Positions 30,793-45,356 of a stretch of DNA of 64,000 bases are shown one piece after another. The stretch comes from Vibrio tubiashii (GTDB lineage: Bacteria > Pseudomonadota > Gammaproteobacteria > Enterobacterales > Vibrionaceae), in NCBI RefSeq assembly GCF_028551255.1, contig NZ_CP117029.1, positions 3,100,001 through 3,164,000 on the forward strand. The letters run 5' to 3'. A model generated the notes under the pieces. That model saw only the letters and a program-made list of their open reading frames with translations. It did not search any database and was not told where the DNA came from. Made by a program: the position numbers and the translations under genes. Numbering within the stretch: position 1 is the first letter of the stretch; each line of letters starts with the position of its first letter.

Positions 30793-30811
30793 TTGTCTAC
30801 ATAGTAGACAA
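30793..30811 (-). terminator. Hairpin between the tandem rRNA operons
   Basis: Perfect inverted repeat TTGTCTAC / GTAGACAA with a 3-nt loop, 12 bp after the right 5S gene. It lacks a following T-run, so it may be a weak terminator or an RNase processing site; part of the transcription may read into the left operon. Confidence 0.4.
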
Positions 30812-30822
30812 AGTCGAAATTA

Positions 30823-30942
30823 AAGCCTGGCGATGTCCTACTCTCACATGGGGAAGCCCCACACTACCATCGGCGCTAATTCGTTTCACTTCTGAGTTCG
30901 GCATGGAATCAGGTGGGTCCAAATCGCTATGGTCGCCAAGCA
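30823..30942 (-). rRNA. rrf: 5S rRNA (right operon)
   Basis: 120 nt, same sequence as the left copy by eye. No distal tRNA follows in this operon. Confidence 0.96.
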
Positions 30943-31030
30943 AATTCTTAATTCGGAAAACTGATTAAAAGTCTAAATACACATTCAAAGTTCTTGCTTT
31001 GAGTCCATCAAAACCCTTTGGGTGTTGTAT

Positions 31031-33926
<2,896 letters not shown>

Positions 33927-34150
33927 ATACAACCCCAAAGGGTCTTCTGTTTAAACAACCAAAGTTGTCTGCATTTTTATACATGTGCAGACACGATTTT
34001 GCCGGACTCAAATTTCCAAGAACACTTGAATGTGTGTTGGTACCTAGTTCTTAGTAACAAATAGCTAAGAATTAGGATTTGAGAACTTTTAATTGAATAA
34101 CAACGCATCTCAAAGAGATGGGGATTGTTGTTATTCGTCAGCTTTCCAAA

Positions 34151-34163
34151 TTGTTAAAGAGCT
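34151..34163 (-). promoter_or_regulatory. BoxA antitermination site in the right spacer
   Basis: AGCTCTTTAACAA on the minus strand, matching the BoxA bound by NusB-S10, between tRNA-Ala and 23S. The rest of the 289-bp spacer at 33927-34215 is similar to the left operon spacer. Confidence 0.7.
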
Positions 34164-34215
34164 AGATTCATTTAAGAACCATTTTTAAGAACACTTACGC
34201 AAATGCGCTTAAAGA

Positions 34216-34291
34216 TGGTGGAGCTAAGCAGGATCGAACTGCTGACCTCCTGCGTGCAAGGCAGGCGCTCTCCCAGCTGAGCTATAGCCCC
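34216..34291 (-). tRNA. tRNA-Ala (TGC)
   Basis: 76-nt cloverleaf with encoded CCA; anticodon stem-loop CCTGCCTTGCACGCAGG gives TGC. Second spacer tRNA of the right operon. Confidence 0.97.
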
Positions 34292-34334
34292 ATCAGGTGT
34301 TGATACTGTGTGCCAATTCTTCTGGGAGGAAGAT

Positions 34335-34411
34335 TGGTGGGTCTGAGTGGACTTGAACCACCGACCTCTCGCTTATCAGGCGAACGCTCTAACCACCTGA
34401 GCTACAGACCC
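34335..34411 (-). tRNA. tRNA-Ile (GAT)
   Basis: 77-nt cloverleaf with encoded CCA; anticodon stem-loop CGCCTGATAAGCG gives GAT. First spacer tRNA of the right operon; the Ile-Ala pair is the classic arrangement. Confidence 0.97.
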
Positions 34412-34477
34412 AGTATCGTCTCTTAACGTGTATAAACATATCAATCTGTGTGAACACTCATCGCAATAATCATCGTA

Positions 34478-36040
<1,563 letters not shown>

Positions 36041-36263
36041 AAGATTTTGTCGGCTCAATGAATACTGAACATTACATAAAGTAATGTTTGAATTGACTGT
36101 GCTGAATCCGAAGATTCAATGGTCACTTCGTTTCATTGAAACCTAATTTGAAACCGAAGTTTCTAATTGGATTATCATCAACGAGTGCCCACACAGATTG
36201 ATAGGTTTATATTGTTAAAGAGCTTTCTTCTTTGTGACTCACATCACTTCGGAAGAGGCAGCC

Positions 36264-36291
36264 ATTCTAGCGTTTCAATTTGAAGTGTCAA
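36264..36291 (-). promoter_or_regulatory. rRNA promoter P2-like (right operon)
   Basis: Minus-strand -35 TTGACA (36286-36291), 16-bp spacer, -10 TAGAAT (36264-36269), preceded by an A/T-rich UP-like tract. Confidence 0.75.
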
Positions 36292-36400
36292 ACACTTTTT
36301 TGAATTTTTTGTTTCACTCGATTTGAGTTGAAACTTAGCTAGTTGGCTTTACTGACTTTCCGCTGAAGCCTTGTGGCGTCTGCCGTGTCAGTGGAAGCGC

Positions 36401-36428
36401 ATTATAGGGAGTTGAGATTTAAGCGCAA
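36401..36428 (-). promoter_or_regulatory. rRNA promoter P1-like (right operon)
   Basis: Minus-strand -35 TTGCGC (36423-36428), 16-bp spacer, -10 TATAAT (36401-36406) and a GC-containing discriminator GCGC. With the downstream promoter it gives the usual P1-P2 pair. Confidence 0.75.
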
Positions 36429-36486
36429 GCCCTTTTTCAAATAAAATTGAAAAAAATGACCGTTCGTTGAATTTGTATGCAAAAGC

Positions 36487-36520
36487 ACAAAAAAAGGGAG
36501 CAAAACGCTCCCTTTTTAAC
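36487..36520 (-). terminator. Terminator of ubiD-fdx-fre
   Basis: Stem AAGGGAGC / GCTCCCTT with a 5-nt loop and A/T runs on both sides, 16 bp after the fre stop. Symmetry allows function in both directions, though only fre needs it. Confidence 0.88.
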
Positions 36521-36535
36521 CTGAATTCTTAAGCT

Positions 36536-37249
36536 TTATATAAAAGCATAAGCATCGGCATACATTCTTTCTGCTTGAGCTTGCTTATTTAGGGTAAATT
36601 TCTCACGCGCAGCACCTGCCATTTCAAAGCGTCCAGCGATATAGATGTCATACTCTGCTAGCGAATCGAAATCTTGCTCTACAGCTTGAAGAACATTACC
36701 TACTTTTCCTTGCCATTCAGCAGGAGCATCTTCTATTACAGGTACAAACTGAACATTACGATTATTCGCCGCAATCTCTTCGAGCTCTGGTTTTGCGTAC
36801 AGCTGGCATTCGTCACGCCCACCCCAATATAAGTAGATAGGGTTAGTTTTGTTTTGCGCGATGCAATGATCGAGGATAGAACGCACATAACTAAAGCCAG
36901 TACCACCGGCGATCAGCAAAATAGGACGCTCACTCTCTTCTTGGATACAAGCATCGCCGTGTGGCGCGTCGATAGTAATCTCACCGTCTTGCTCTAGTGC
37001 AGTTTTCATCGCTTCTACTACTTCGTGAGCGTAAGCATTGTGTTCTGCAGCACCGATATGCAGTTCCAGTTCACCTTCATGACGGCATGGGCTGCTCGCA
37101 ATAGAAAATGGTCTTTTATCTTTTTCACCCATAACAACCATTAGGTACTGGCCAGCTTTAAAACTTACTGGGCTTTCTGGGTGCAATAGAATTTGGTAAG
37201 TATTGCAAGCCAACGGCTGGATTGACTTTACTTTACATTGAATAGTCAT
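36536..37249 (-). CDS. fre: NAD(P)H-flavin reductase
   Basis: A 237-residue ferredoxin-NADP reductase-fold enzyme that reduces free flavins with NAD(P)H. The flavin site RPFSIASSP lies near residue 45-53 and the NAD motif [14 protein letters not shown] near 111-124. The product reduces ferric iron, ribonucleotide reductase and, in luminous relatives, supplies FMNH2 to luciferase. It follows a ferredoxin gene by 13 bp and closes the ubiD operon. Confidence 0.93.
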   Translation of the reverse strand: MTIQCKVKSIQPLACNTYQILLHPESPVSFKAGQYLMVVMGEKDKRPFSIASSPCRHEGELELHIGAAEHNAYAHEVVEAMKTALEQDGEITIDAPHGDACIQEESERPILLIAGGTGFSYVRSILDHCIAQNKTNPIYLYWGGRDECQLYAKPELEEIAANNRNVQFVPVIEDAPAEWQGKVGNVLQAVEQDFDSLAEYDIYIAGRFEMAGAAREKFTLNKQAQAERMYADAYAFI

Positions 37250-37262
37250 GGTTTCCTCTTAC

Positions 37263-37532
37263 TTACTCTTCAAAAGTAAGCACTAATTTACTTTCTGCGA
37301 AGGCTTGGCAAGCAAATATCCATCCTTGTTGTTGCTCTTTCTCTGTGAGCATAGGTTCAAGGTGATAAGAGACTGTTCCTTCTAGTTTACGACACAAACA
37401 GGCAGCGCAAGCACCAACCTGGCATCGGTGAGGAAAGCGGATATTATTGTTGAGCGCCGCTTCCAACACCGTTTGTCCATCTTGTACTTCGAATTCTATG
37501 TTATCTGGCAACAAGATGACGGAATGATTCAT
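37263..37532 (-). CDS. Plant-type 2Fe-2S ferredoxin
   Basis: An 89-residue ferredoxin with the cluster ligands Cys37, Cys42, Cys45 and Cys75 (C-X4-C-X2-C-X29-C) and an extra Cys47. It resembles the ferredoxin domains of reductase components in ring oxygenases. Its ATG overlaps the ubiD stop (ATGA), and fre follows at once, so the three proteins are made together. An electron path NAD(P)H to Fre to this ferredoxin is an inference. Confidence 0.88.
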   Translation of the reverse strand: MNHSVILLPDNIEFEVQDGQTVLEAALNNNIRFPHRCQVGACAACLCRKLEGTVSYHLEPMLTEKEQQQGWIFACQAFAESKLVLTFEE

Positions 37533-39385
37533 AGAATACCCAACTTATCCCACATCGCATCAATTTTTGCCACAAGTTGAGGATCTTTCTTGATAGGTGT
37601 GCCCCATTCTCTGACAACCTCCTCTCCTTCCACTTTATTAGTGGCATCCAACACAAGGCGAGAGCAAGACAGATTAGTGCCCGCTTCCTGCTTGGTATCT
37701 CGCGCTGGGTCCATGCGAGTAGTCACAGCCCAGATAATGTCATTCCAATCTTTAGCATTCACATCACTATCACAGACAACGATGAATTTAGGTGTGCCAC
37801 GCTCGATCAAGAACTGCTCTACCTTTTGCGCCAGCTGCTTAGATTGACCAGCGTGCTGCTTATCCATGGTGACAATAGCAAAACTATTATTCTTAGCTGT
37901 CGATGGGATATAGATATCGATAACTTCTGGGTTATGCTCAATAAAGCTCTTAAGCGCAGCCTCACTCAATTGGGTATGTTGTTTTACGGATTGCTCCGAG
38001 CCAACCAACTCTGCATCCCATTTGACGGTTGCGTCTAACCCCATTTTCGAGCCGAGGCCAACGACCGGAGAAGCGAAGTCCAATGAATCAATTGGGGTAT
38101 TCTCGATAAACAATGTATCTCTGACCGGATCCATATGTTCGGTCATCGCTGCTATCACTTGATCCCAATCGCGTGCATTGACCTTTTCATCGCACACAAT
38201 TACAAACTTGGTATACATGAACTGACGCAAGAAGGACCAGACTCCCATCATGACTCTTTTAGCATGACCCGGATATTGTTTCTTCATTGTCACTACCGCC
38301 ATTCGGTAGGAGCAACCCTCTGGTGGTAGATAGAAGTCCTCTATCTCAGGAAACTGCTTTTGCAGAATCGGCACAAACACTTCATTGAGCGCTACGCCCA
38401 GTACTGCTGGTTCATCAGGTGGGCGACCAGTATAAGTACTGTGATAGATAGGCTCGTTACGCATTGTGATGTGGGTAATAGTAAAGACGTGGTGCTTTTC
38501 TTTTTCGTTGTAGTACCCGGTGTGATCACCGTAAGGTCCTTCGTCAGCGAACTCATTAGGATCAATATAGCCTTCCATAACGATTTCAGCGCTAGCGGGA
38601 ACTTCTAAGTCATTGCTAACCGATTTGACGACTTCGGTTTTTTTGCCGCGCAGCAAACCCGCAAATGCGTACTCAGATAATGTATCTGGCACTGGTGTTA
38701 CTGCGCCGAGAATGGTTGCAGGGTCTGCACCAAAAGCGACGGAAACAGGAAAGGGTTTACCTGGGTTGGTTTCCATCCAGTCACGGAGATCTAATGCACC
38801 GCCACGGTGAGCTAGCCAACGCATGATGATTTTGTTCTTAGCGATTTTTTGCTGGCGGTAAATACCTAGGTTCTGTCGCTTCTTATTCGGCCCTTTGGTA
38901 ACGGTCAGTCCCCAAGTCAATAACGGTGCAACATCACCTTGCCAGCAACTCATGACTGGTACTTTGTCCAAATCAACTTCTTCACCTTGCCAGATAACCT
39001 CTTGGCAAGGGGCTTTGCGTAGACGCTTAGCAGGCATGTTCAATACTTGCTTGAACACTGGCAACTTATCTAATGCGTCTTTAAAACCTTTTGGGGGCTC
39101 AGGCTCTTTTAGATAAGCGAGTAACTTGCCGACTTCACGTAATTCTTTGACATCTTGTCGCCCCATACCTATCGCAACACGCTCCGGAGTACCAAACAGG
39201 TTGGTCAGTACAGGCATGTCGTAACCGATTGGGTTTTCAAACAGCAGAGCTGGTCCGCCAGCCCTTAAGGTACGGTCACTGATTTCCGTCATTTCATAGT
39301 CGGGATCAACGGGATGAGAGATGCGTTTTAGCTTCCCTTCTTTTTCTAGATGAGCGACAAAGTCGCGTAAATCCTTAAAACTCAT
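37529..39385 (-). CDS. ubiD: UbiD 4-hydroxy-3-polyprenylbenzoate decarboxylase
   Basis: A 618-residue prenyl-FMN-dependent decarboxylase of ubiquinone synthesis. It starts [19 protein letters not shown]; the longer ORF start 14 codons upstream lacks support. Conserved regions include [24 protein letters not shown] and the [11 protein letters not shown] segment. C-terminal residues from about 490 repeat part of the fold ([14 protein letters not shown] resembles [14 protein letters not shown]), and make it longer than the E. coli protein of about 497 residues. UbiX, which makes the cofactor, is not in this window. Confidence 0.93.
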   Translation of the reverse strand: MSFKDLRDFVAHLEKEGKLKRISHPVDPDYEMTEISDRTLRAGGPALLFENPIGYDMPVLTNLFGTPERVAIGMGRQDVKELREVGKLLAYLKEPEPPKGFKDALDKLPVFKQVLNMPAKRLRKAPCQEVIWQGEEVDLDKVPVMSCWQGDVAPLLTWGLTVTKGPNKKRQNLGIYRQQKIAKNKIIMRWLAHRGGALDLRDWMETNPGKPFPVSVAFGADPATILGAVTPVPDTLSEYAFAGLLRGKKTEVVKSVSNDLEVPASAEIVMEGYIDPNEFADEGPYGDHTGYYNEKEKHHVFTITHITMRNEPIYHSTYTGRPPDEPAVLGVALNEVFVPILQKQFPEIEDFYLPPEGCSYRMAVVTMKKQYPGHAKRVMMGVWSFLRQFMYTKFVIVCDEKVNARDWDQVIAAMTEHMDPVRDTLFIENTPIDSLDFASPVVGLGSKMGLDATVKWDAELVGSEQSVKQHTQLSEAALKSFIEHNPEVIDIYIPSTAKNNSFAIVTMDKQHAGQSKQLAQKVEQFLIERGTPKFIVVCDSDVNAKDWNDIIWAVTTRMDPARDTKQEAGTNLSCSRLVLDATNKVEGEEVVREWGTPIKKDPQLVAKIDAMWDKLGIL

Positions 39386-39425
39386 AGACCTATTTGTGGG
39401 CTGGTTAATCTGCACGCAGTATAAC

Positions 39426-39455
39426 AAAAAGAGGAATCATTCGATCCCTCTTTTT
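39426..39455 (-). terminator. Terminator of the exported-protein gene
   Basis: Stem AAAAAGAGG / CCTCTTTTT with internal pairing (GAATC/GATCC region), 23 bp after the stop of the minus-strand gene at 39478. Confidence 0.75.
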
Positions 39456-39477
39456 CGTGTGGTTATATGTCTTAGCC

Positions 39478-40473
39478 TTACTGTCCGATCACACTGAGGA
39501 TCGCGCGGCTATTTACTTTTTGATTGCTACTGGCTAATTCTTCGAGCCACGATGAGTAACCTTGGCGTGCGAGCTCACCTGCAATGAACCTTGCATCATC
39601 GGATGCCGCCATTCGCGCGATAAGAAACTCTTTTACATCGCTCGACATTGGCCTAACTTTGGCCAGTTCGGTAATCGCTCGCTCTTTGAGGCTTGGGTTA
39701 TTCGAGGCTTGCATCACTTGCTCTAAAGAAAAGCTATCTGCCACTTTAGCCAGTCGCACCAGTTCGGACTCACTGTTAAAGTCAGCTTTCATCAGCCACA
39801 GCAGTTTATAGACATCTGGATTTTCACTGACTTGAGCTAATCGCACCATGACTTGAGATGAAGGTAACCAACTGACTACCGGAGCTTTGGTCAACTGTTC
39901 AGCGAGGTTATTCACCGCTTCAGGTGAGAGGCTATCGAGTTCACGGATCAGCAAAGCTTCACGAGTCTGTACTTGGTAATCGCTGCCAGTCAGCCAATCT
40001 TTCAAATCCAGCTCACCACGCTCAGCATCTAAAACAAAGGCGAGTGTCGACTGATCTTGACGCCACTGTTTGAGTAAGCGGTTGGCAATCGCTGGGTAAT
40101 TAAAAGCAGGGACTGAAAACTCATAGCCATCCCCTCTTTCTAACACTTGGTAGGTTGGCACCATTGACTGTTGCTGCTCAACAAACAGCGCCATCTTAGG
40201 TGTCAGAATCAGGTTTTGGCCTTCAATTTTCTTTAGCAGTAGATAGCGGGAAACTTCTTGTACGGGAAGAGAAAGCCTTTGCAACGCAAAGTTAAGGCCA
40301 TCAGTATCATCTTCAACCACATACTGAAGGAGTTCAGCGACTTTATCGTGAACTTGAGATTCTTGTAACCATTGCTCAACACGCTGAGGTTCCATCTCAG
40401 TTGCAGCGACGGTAGGTACTCCGGTAAGAAGTGCGATAGACAGGAGTACCGACGACAACATTCCTTGTTGCAT
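39478..40473 (-). CDS. Exported protein of unknown function
   Basis: A 331-residue protein with a signal peptide MQQGMLSSVLLSIALLTGVPTVAA, cut after residue 24. The rest is helical and HEAT/ARM-like in feel, with many Leu-Ala segments (SENPDVYKLLWLMKADF, DARFIAGELARQGYSSWLEEL). I chose the ATG at 40473 because GGAGG lies 7 bases upstream; an upstream ATG at 40569 would overlap the rho terminator. I do not recognise the family beyond Vibrio conserved periplasmic proteins. Confidence 0.75.
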   Translation of the reverse strand: MQQGMLSSVLLSIALLTGVPTVAATEMEPQRVEQWLQESQVHDKVAELLQYVVEDDTDGLNFALQRLSLPVQEVSRYLLLKKIEGQNLILTPKMALFVEQQQSMVPTYQVLERGDGYEFSVPAFNYPAIANRLLKQWRQDQSTLAFVLDAERGELDLKDWLTGSDYQVQTREALLIRELDSLSPEAVNNLAEQLTKAPVVSWLPSSQVMVRLAQVSENPDVYKLLWLMKADFNSESELVRLAKVADSFSLEQVMQASNNPSLKERAITELAKVRPMSSDVKEFLIARMAASDDARFIAGELARQGYSSWLEELASSNQKVNSRAILSVIGQ

Positions 40474-40531
40474 GTTAACCTCCTTGTAACATATTGCACC
40501 ATTGTGCTCGCTATCAATAGATAATGCAAAC

Positions 40532-40560
40532 AAAAACGCCACCAAATATGGTGGCGTTTG
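40532..40560 (-). terminator. Terminator of rho
   Basis: Stem AAACGCCACC / GGTGGCGTTT with a 6-nt loop and a T-run on the minus strand, 18 bp after the rho stop. Confidence 0.88.
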
Positions 40561-40577
40561 ATAATTCAATCTATCGA

Positions 40578-41837
40578 CTATTGACGACGCATCGCGTCAA
40601 AGAATTCATCGTTAGTCTTAGTCATTGCTAGCTTGTCGATCAGGAACTCCATTGCGTCGATCTCACCCATTGGATGAACAATCTTACGTAGAATCCACAT
40701 CTTCTGTAGTTCTTCATTCTTAGTTAGAAGCTCTTCACGACGAGTACCTGAGCGATTGAAGTCGATTGCAGGGAAGACACGCTTCTCGGCGATCTTACGG
40801 TTCAGGTGAATTTCCATGTTACCTGTACCTTTAAACTCTTCGTAGATAACTTCATCCATCTTAGAACCAGTATCTACTAGCGCTGTTGCTAGAATTGTCA
40901 GGCTACCACCTTCTTCTACATTACGTGCAGCACCGAAGAAGCGCTTAGGACGGTGTAGAGCGTTAGCATCGACACCACCAGTCAGAACTTTACCTGATGA
41001 TGGAACAACTGTGTTGTATGCACGAGCTAGACGAGTGATAGAATCAAGCAGGATTACTACGTCTTTCTTGTGTTCAACAAGACGTTTTGCTTTCTCGATA
41101 ACCATCTCAGCAACTTGTACGTGGCGAGATGCAGGCTCATCAAACGTAGACGCAACCACTTCACCTTTCACTAGGCGTTGCATCTCGGTTACTTCTTCTG
41201 GACGTTCATCGATAAGAAGTACCATTAGCTCACACTCTGGGTGGTTGTAAGCAATGCTCTGTGCAATGTTTTGCAGCAGCATTGTTTTACCCGCTTTAGG
41301 TGGAGCAACGATCAGACCACGCTGACCTTTACCAATTGGTGAAGCTAAATCTAGAACACGTGCTGTGATATCTTCTGTCGAGCCGTTACCACGCTCCATC
41401 ACCATACGCTCGTTTGCGTGTAGTGGCGTCAAGTTTTCAAATAGAATCTTATTACGCGCGTTGTCTGGTTTGTCATCGTTAACTGTATTGACTTTTAGTA
41501 GAGCAAAGTATCGCTCACCGTCTTTTGGTGGACGAATCTTACCGGCAATCGAGTCACCTGTACGAAGGTTGAAGCGGCGGATCTGACTTGGAGATACATA
41601 GATGTCATCTGGGCCTGCCAAGTAAGAGCTGTCTGCACTGCGCAAGAAGCCAAAACCGTCTTGAAGTATTTCCAGAACCCCGTCGCCAAAAATGTCTTCG
41701 CCGCTTTTCGCGTGAGCTTTTAGGATGGCGAAGATAATGTCTTGCTTTCTTAGACGAGCTAGGTTTTCAAGGCCCAAGCTTTCGCCAAGTTTAACAAGAT
41801 CAGACACAGGTCTGTTCTTCAGTTCTGTTAGATTCAT
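40578..41837 (-). CDS. rho: Transcription termination factor Rho
   Basis: A 419-residue hexameric RNA helicase. It starts [15 protein letters not shown]; an in-frame TTG 8 codons upstream is less likely. The RNA-binding OSB domain is at about 48-120 with GFGFLRS, the Walker A is [12 protein letters not shown] near 175-186, the Walker [11 protein letters not shown] near 258-267. It terminates untranslated mRNA. It is transcribed after trxA with an own terminator between them. In E. coli Rho represses its own leader; the 170-bp region before this gene is likely the equivalent. Confidence 0.97.
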   Translation of the reverse strand: MNLTELKNRPVSDLVKLGESLGLENLARLRKQDIIFAILKAHAKSGEDIFGDGVLEILQDGFGFLRSADSSYLAGPDDIYVSPSQIRRFNLRTGDSIAGKIRPPKDGERYFALLKVNTVNDDKPDNARNKILFENLTPLHANERMVMERGNGSTEDITARVLDLASPIGKGQRGLIVAPPKAGKTMLLQNIAQSIAYNHPECELMVLLIDERPEEVTEMQRLVKGEVVASTFDEPASRHVQVAEMVIEKAKRLVEHKKDVVILLDSITRLARAYNTVVPSSGKVLTGGVDANALHRPKRFFGAARNVEEGGSLTILATALVDTGSKMDEVIYEEFKGTGNMEIHLNRKIAEKRVFPAIDFNRSGTRREELLTKNEELQKMWILRKIVHPMGEIDAMEFLIDKLAMTKTNDEFFDAMRRQ

Positions 41838-41991
41838 GGTGGTGGATACTTTTTTAGTCAAAATAGGATCTGTTATTTAGTTAAGATGAATTTGGTCACA
41901 GGATCGACCAAGAAGAGAAACTTGTTTATTTAACGTGCGATAAATTAGCACTAAATACTAGCCTAGTCTAGATTTTGTTAGGCAGCAAAAA

Positions 41992-42025
41992 CAAAACCGT
42001 GCATTTCTTCAAATCGCACGGTTTG
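41992..42025 (-). terminator. Terminator of trxA
   Basis: Stem AAACCGTGC / GCACGGTTT with a 14-nt loop and TGTTTTTG on the minus strand, 13 bp after the trxA stop. Confidence 0.85.
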
Positions 42026-42037
42026 CTCAGTAACTAC

Positions 42038-42364
42038 TTATAGATTTGCGTCTAGGAACTCTTTAAGTTGAGTCTTCGACAGCGCACCAACTTTGGTTGC
42101 TGCGACATTACCGTCTTTAAAAAGAAGCAATGTTGGAATACCGCGGATACCAAACTTAGGTGGAGTACCTGCGTTATGGTCGATATTTAGTTTACCGATA
42201 GTGAGCTTGCCTTCGTACTCATCTGCGATTTCGTCCAGGATAGGAGCAATCATCTTACAAGGACCACACCATTCTGCCCAAAAATCCACTAGTACAGGGC
42301 CTGCAGCATTGATTACGTCGTTTTCAAAACCGTCATCCGTAAGCTGCAAAATCTTATCACTCAT
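42038..42364 (-). CDS. trxA: Thioredoxin 1
   Basis: A 108-residue thioredoxin with active site WCGPCK (Cys33, Cys36) and the cis-proline region RGIPTLLLF. It reduces cytosolic disulfides and is regenerated by TrxB. I chose the ATG at 42364 (MSDKILQL) since GGAG and GGAAG lie just upstream; starting at the ATG four codons earlier would put these bases in the coding part. It is divergent from rhlB, 111 bp away. Confidence 0.96.
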   Translation of the reverse strand: MSDKILQLTDDGFENDVINAAGPVLVDFWAEWCGPCKMIAPILDEIADEYEGKLTIGKLNIDHNAGTPPKFGIRGIPTLLLFKDGNVAATKVGALSKTQLKEFLDANL

Positions 42365-42475
42365 CTTCCACTCCAATGTGTTTTTTGAAACTGGTTGGAT
42401 GATAACCAGTAAATAGATGCCCTATTGGAATGTATTTACTTTCTTATTGCAAGCTTTAGCTGATATTCTATCACC

Positions 42476-43777
42476 ATGAAAAAGACGCATATCACAGAGC
42501 AAAAGTTCGCCGATTTGGGTTTACACCCTCAAATTACTGAAGGTTTGGAGAAGAAAGGGTTTGAATTTTGTACCCCTATCCAAGCTTTGGCGTTGCCGGT
42601 ACTGCTCACCGGCCAAGACATCGCAGGCCAAGCCCAAACGGGTACAGGTAAGACACTCGCTTTCCTGACTGCTACTTTTAACCACCTACTGACGACTTCA
42701 GAACATGAAGGTCGTAAGCCAAATCAGCCGCGTGCCATCATCATGGCACCAACACGCGAGTTGGCAATTCAGATTTACAATGATGCTGAGCCGCTAATTG
42801 CGAGCACTGGTATTAAAGCTGCGCTTGCCTACGGCGGCGAAAGCTACGACAAGCAGCTAGCTAAGCTTGAAGATGGTGTGGATATTCTGATCGGTACTAC
42901 CGGTCGTATTATCGATTTCTACAAGCAACGCGTATTTAACCTAAACAACATTCAAGCGGTTGTTCTTGATGAAGCAGATCGCATGTTCGATCTTGGCTTT
43001 ATTAAAGACATTCGTTTCTTGTTCCGTCGCATGCCTGAACCAAAAGAGCGTTTGAACATGCTGTTCTCAGCGACGCTTTCTTACCGCGTTCAAGAGTTGG
43101 CATTCGAGCACATGCATAATCCAGAGCATGTTGTGGTTGAGCCAGAAGTTAAAACGGGTCATCGCATCCAAGAAGAGCTGTTCTACCCTTCAAATGAACA
43201 TAAAATGGCTCTGCTGCAAACCTTAATTGAAGAAGAATGGCCTGAGCGCGCGATCATCTTTGCTAACACTAAACATAAGTGTGAATCGGTTTGGGGCCAC
43301 TTGGCTGCTGACGGCCATCGTGTTGGTTTGTTAACAGGCGATGTACCGCAGAAGAAACGCGAGCGTATCTTAGAGCAGTTTACTAAAGGTGAAGTTGATC
43401 TATTAGTGGCAACAGACGTTGCAGCACGTGGTCTACATATTCCTCAAGTAACGCACGTGTTTAACTTTGACCTACCAGATGACTGCGAAGATTACGTTCA
43501 CCGCATAGGCCGTACTGGTCGTGCAGGTGCAAGCGGTCATTCTATTAGCTTTGCTTGTGAAGACTACGCGATTAACCTTCCTCCGATTGAAGAGTACATC
43601 GAGCACGCGATTCCCGTGTCAGACTACGACCCAAGTGCATTGATTGAAGATTTACCTGCACCGCTACGTATGCGTTCAAACCGTCCGCAGCAACGTCGCA
43701 CCAATACAGGTGGTTCTCGTTCAGGCAACCGTCGTAACAACAATCGCTCTCGTCAACGTCAACAAAAGGATTCTTAA
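42476..43777 (+). CDS. rhlB: DEAD-box RNA helicase RhlB
   Basis: A 433-residue ATP-dependent RNA helicase of the RNA degradosome. Motifs: AQTGTGKT near 52-59, PTRELA, LDEADRM near 162-168, FSATL and HRIGRTGR. The C-terminus after about 395 is Arg/Asn/Gln-rich and basic and probably binds RNA. The rhlB-gppA and trxA-rho neighbourhood matches other gammaproteobacteria. Confidence 0.95.
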   Translation: MKKTHITEQKFADLGLHPQITEGLEKKGFEFCTPIQALALPVLLTGQDIAGQAQTGTGKTLAFLTATFNHLLTTSEHEGRKPNQPRAIIMAPTRELAIQIYNDAEPLIASTGIKAALAYGGESYDKQLAKLEDGVDILIGTTGRIIDFYKQRVFNLNNIQAVVLDEADRMFDLGFIKDIRFLFRRMPEPKERLNMLFSATLSYRVQELAFEHMHNPEHVVVEPEVKTGHRIQEELFYPSNEHKMALLQTLIEEEWPERAIIFANTKHKCESVWGHLAADGHRVGLLTGDVPQKKRERILEQFTKGEVDLLVATDVAARGLHIPQVTHVFNFDLPDDCEDYVHRIGRTGRAGASGHSISFACEDYAINLPPIEEYIEHAIPVSDYDPSALIEDLPAPLRMRSNRPQQRRTNTGGSRSGNRRNNNRSRQRQQKDS

Positions 43778-43784
43778 GTCGTCT

Positions 43785-45275
43785 ATGAGCCAAGCAGTTT
43801 CATCTCCGCTTTACGCAGCCATCGACCTCGGGTCGAACAGTTTTCATATGCTCGTTGTGCGTCACATTGATGGCAGCGTACAAACGATGGCTAAAATCAA
43901 ACGCAAAGTTCGCCTTGCCGCAGGCTTAGACGAAAACAACGCGCTAAGCCTAGAAGCCATGCAACGCGGCTGGGACTGCTTGAGTCTATTTGCAGAACGA
44001 CTGCAAGATATTCCTAAAGAGAACATTCGCATCGTGGGTACAGCAACTCTGCGTACCGCAACTAACGTGGACGTTTTTCTCGAAAAGGCCAATCAGATAC
44101 TTGGTCATAAGATTGAAGTGATCTGCGGCGAAGTGGAAGCGGCGACCATCTATAAAGGGGTCGCACATACCTCTGGTGGTAGTGGTCGACGCTTAGTGGT
44201 TGATATTGGTGGTGCAAGTACCGAGCTTATTATTGGTGAAGGTTTTGAAGCTAAGGCACTGACTAGTCTGAAAATGGGTTGTGTCACTTGGCTGGAGCGC
44301 CACTTTAAAGATCGTCAGTTAACGGTCAGCAACTTCAACAATGCGATTCAAGCAGCTAAAGAGACACTGCAACCTATCTTGGAGCAGTACACTCAAATTG
44401 GCTGGGATGTATGTGTCGGCGCATCAGGTACTGTTCAGGCGTTGCAAGAAATCATGCTGGCGCAAGGGATGGATGAGGTTATTACTCACGCCAAACTGAA
44501 ACGCCTGCAAAAACAAGCCATGTTAGCCGATCACCTTGAAGAGCTTGAGATAGAAGGACTGACCCTAGAGCGTGCATTAGTCTTCCCTAGCGGCCTTTCT
44601 ATTCTCATCGCTATTTTTGAGCTACTTGAGATTGACTCGATGACACTCGCCGGTGGCGCACTTCGTGAAGGCCTAGTGTATGAAATGGTTGATGAACTTA
44701 AGCAAGACGACATTCGTGCGCGCACTATCTGTAGCGTTCAGAGCCGCTACCAAATTGACGTCGCCTACGGTCAGCAAGTTGCCAACATGGCGGCTAAACT
44801 GCTCGCTGAATGTCAGTCTGATTGGGTTGCAGAGTCGCACGGTAGTGTACTGCTTGAAACCGCAGCCAAGCTACATGAGATCGGTTTGACTATCGATTTC
44901 AAAAAAGGCGGCGAGCATAGTGCTTACCTGCTGCAAAACTTGGATTTACCTGGTTACACGCGAGCACAAAAGCATCTCTTAGGTGAACTCACGCGCCGCT
45001 ATCGTGATCAGCTAACATCACTCCCGGAGCAGCATGCTTTATCCAGCAACAGTGCAAAACGTGTGTTGCGCCTGCTGCGTTTAGCAGTGTTATTAACTCA
45101 TCGTCGTAACCCTGAGCTTGAGCCTAACATTACCCTAAGCTCTAACGATGATAAGCTGACCCTAACGCTAAAAGCGCAGTGGCTTAAAGACAACCCTTTG
45201 ACCGCTGCTGAACTCGAAATAGAAGCAAACCGTCAAAGTGATATTGGTTGGCCACTCTCGATTGTTGAGTACTAA
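43785..45275 (+). CDS. gppA: Guanosine-5'-triphosphate,3'-diphosphate pyrophosphatase (Ppx/GppA)
   Basis: A 496-residue ASKHA-fold phosphatase that removes the 5' phosphate of pppGpp and may hydrolyse polyphosphate. The N-terminal phosphate motif is [14 protein letters not shown], the second [10 protein letters not shown] near 145, and a C-terminal HD-type half. I chose the ATG at 43785, 7 bp after rhlB, since the long ORF upstream is an out-of-frame reading of rhlB. It ends at a bidirectional terminator. Confidence 0.94.
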   Translation: MSQAVSSPLYAAIDLGSNSFHMLVVRHIDGSVQTMAKIKRKVRLAAGLDENNALSLEAMQRGWDCLSLFAERLQDIPKENIRIVGTATLRTATNVDVFLEKANQILGHKIEVICGEVEAATIYKGVAHTSGGSGRRLVVDIGGASTELIIGEGFEAKALTSLKMGCVTWLERHFKDRQLTVSNFNNAIQAAKETLQPILEQYTQIGWDVCVGASGTVQALQEIMLAQGMDEVITHAKLKRLQKQAMLADHLEELEIEGLTLERALVFPSGLSILIAIFELLEIDSMTLAGGALREGLVYEMVDELKQDDIRARTICSVQSRYQIDVAYGQQVANMAAKLLAECQSDWVAESHGSVLLETAAKLHEIGLTIDFKKGGEHSAYLLQNLDLPGYTRAQKHLLGELTRRYRDQLTSLPEQHALSSNSAKRVLRLLRLAVLLTHRRNPELEPNITLSSNDDKLTLTLKAQWLKDNPLTAAELEIEANRQSDIGWPLSIVEY

Positions 45276-45303
45276 TCTCAACTGAGCAATGTTCGAAAGA
45301 TAC

Positions 45304-45339
45304 AAAAAAGCCCGAGGAATAGTATTCCTCGGGCTTTTT
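45304..45339. terminator. Bidirectional terminator between gppA and yhhQ
   Basis: Stem AAAAGCCCGAGGAAT / ATTCCTCGGGCTTTTT with a short loop and A/T runs on both sides, between convergent genes. Confidence 0.92.
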
Positions 45340-45356
45340 CTTGTTGGTCATTTCAA

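Larger units (their letters stand above)
30509..30822 (-). other. Leader and promoter region of the left rRNA operon
   Basis: A 314-bp gap between 16S of the left operon and 5S of the right one. It holds the leader with BoxA (TGTTAAAGAGCT complement at 30680-30691), a strong sigma-70 promoter (30728-30755) and an 8-bp hairpin (30793-30811). No gene. Confidence 0.8.
36041..36535 (-). other. Leader and promoter region of the right rRNA operon
   Basis: A 495-bp gap that holds the rRNA leader with BoxA (36213-36224), two tandem sigma-70 promoters (36264-36291 and 36401-36428) and the fre terminator at its right end. AT-rich tracts at 36293-36330 and 36435-36465 could be UP elements or Fis sites. 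No gene. Confidence 0.8.

Noticed and set aside
43644..43784. N-terminal extension of the gppA ORF
   Set aside because: It overlaps the end of rhlB in another frame; the conserved GppA start is the ATG at 43785.
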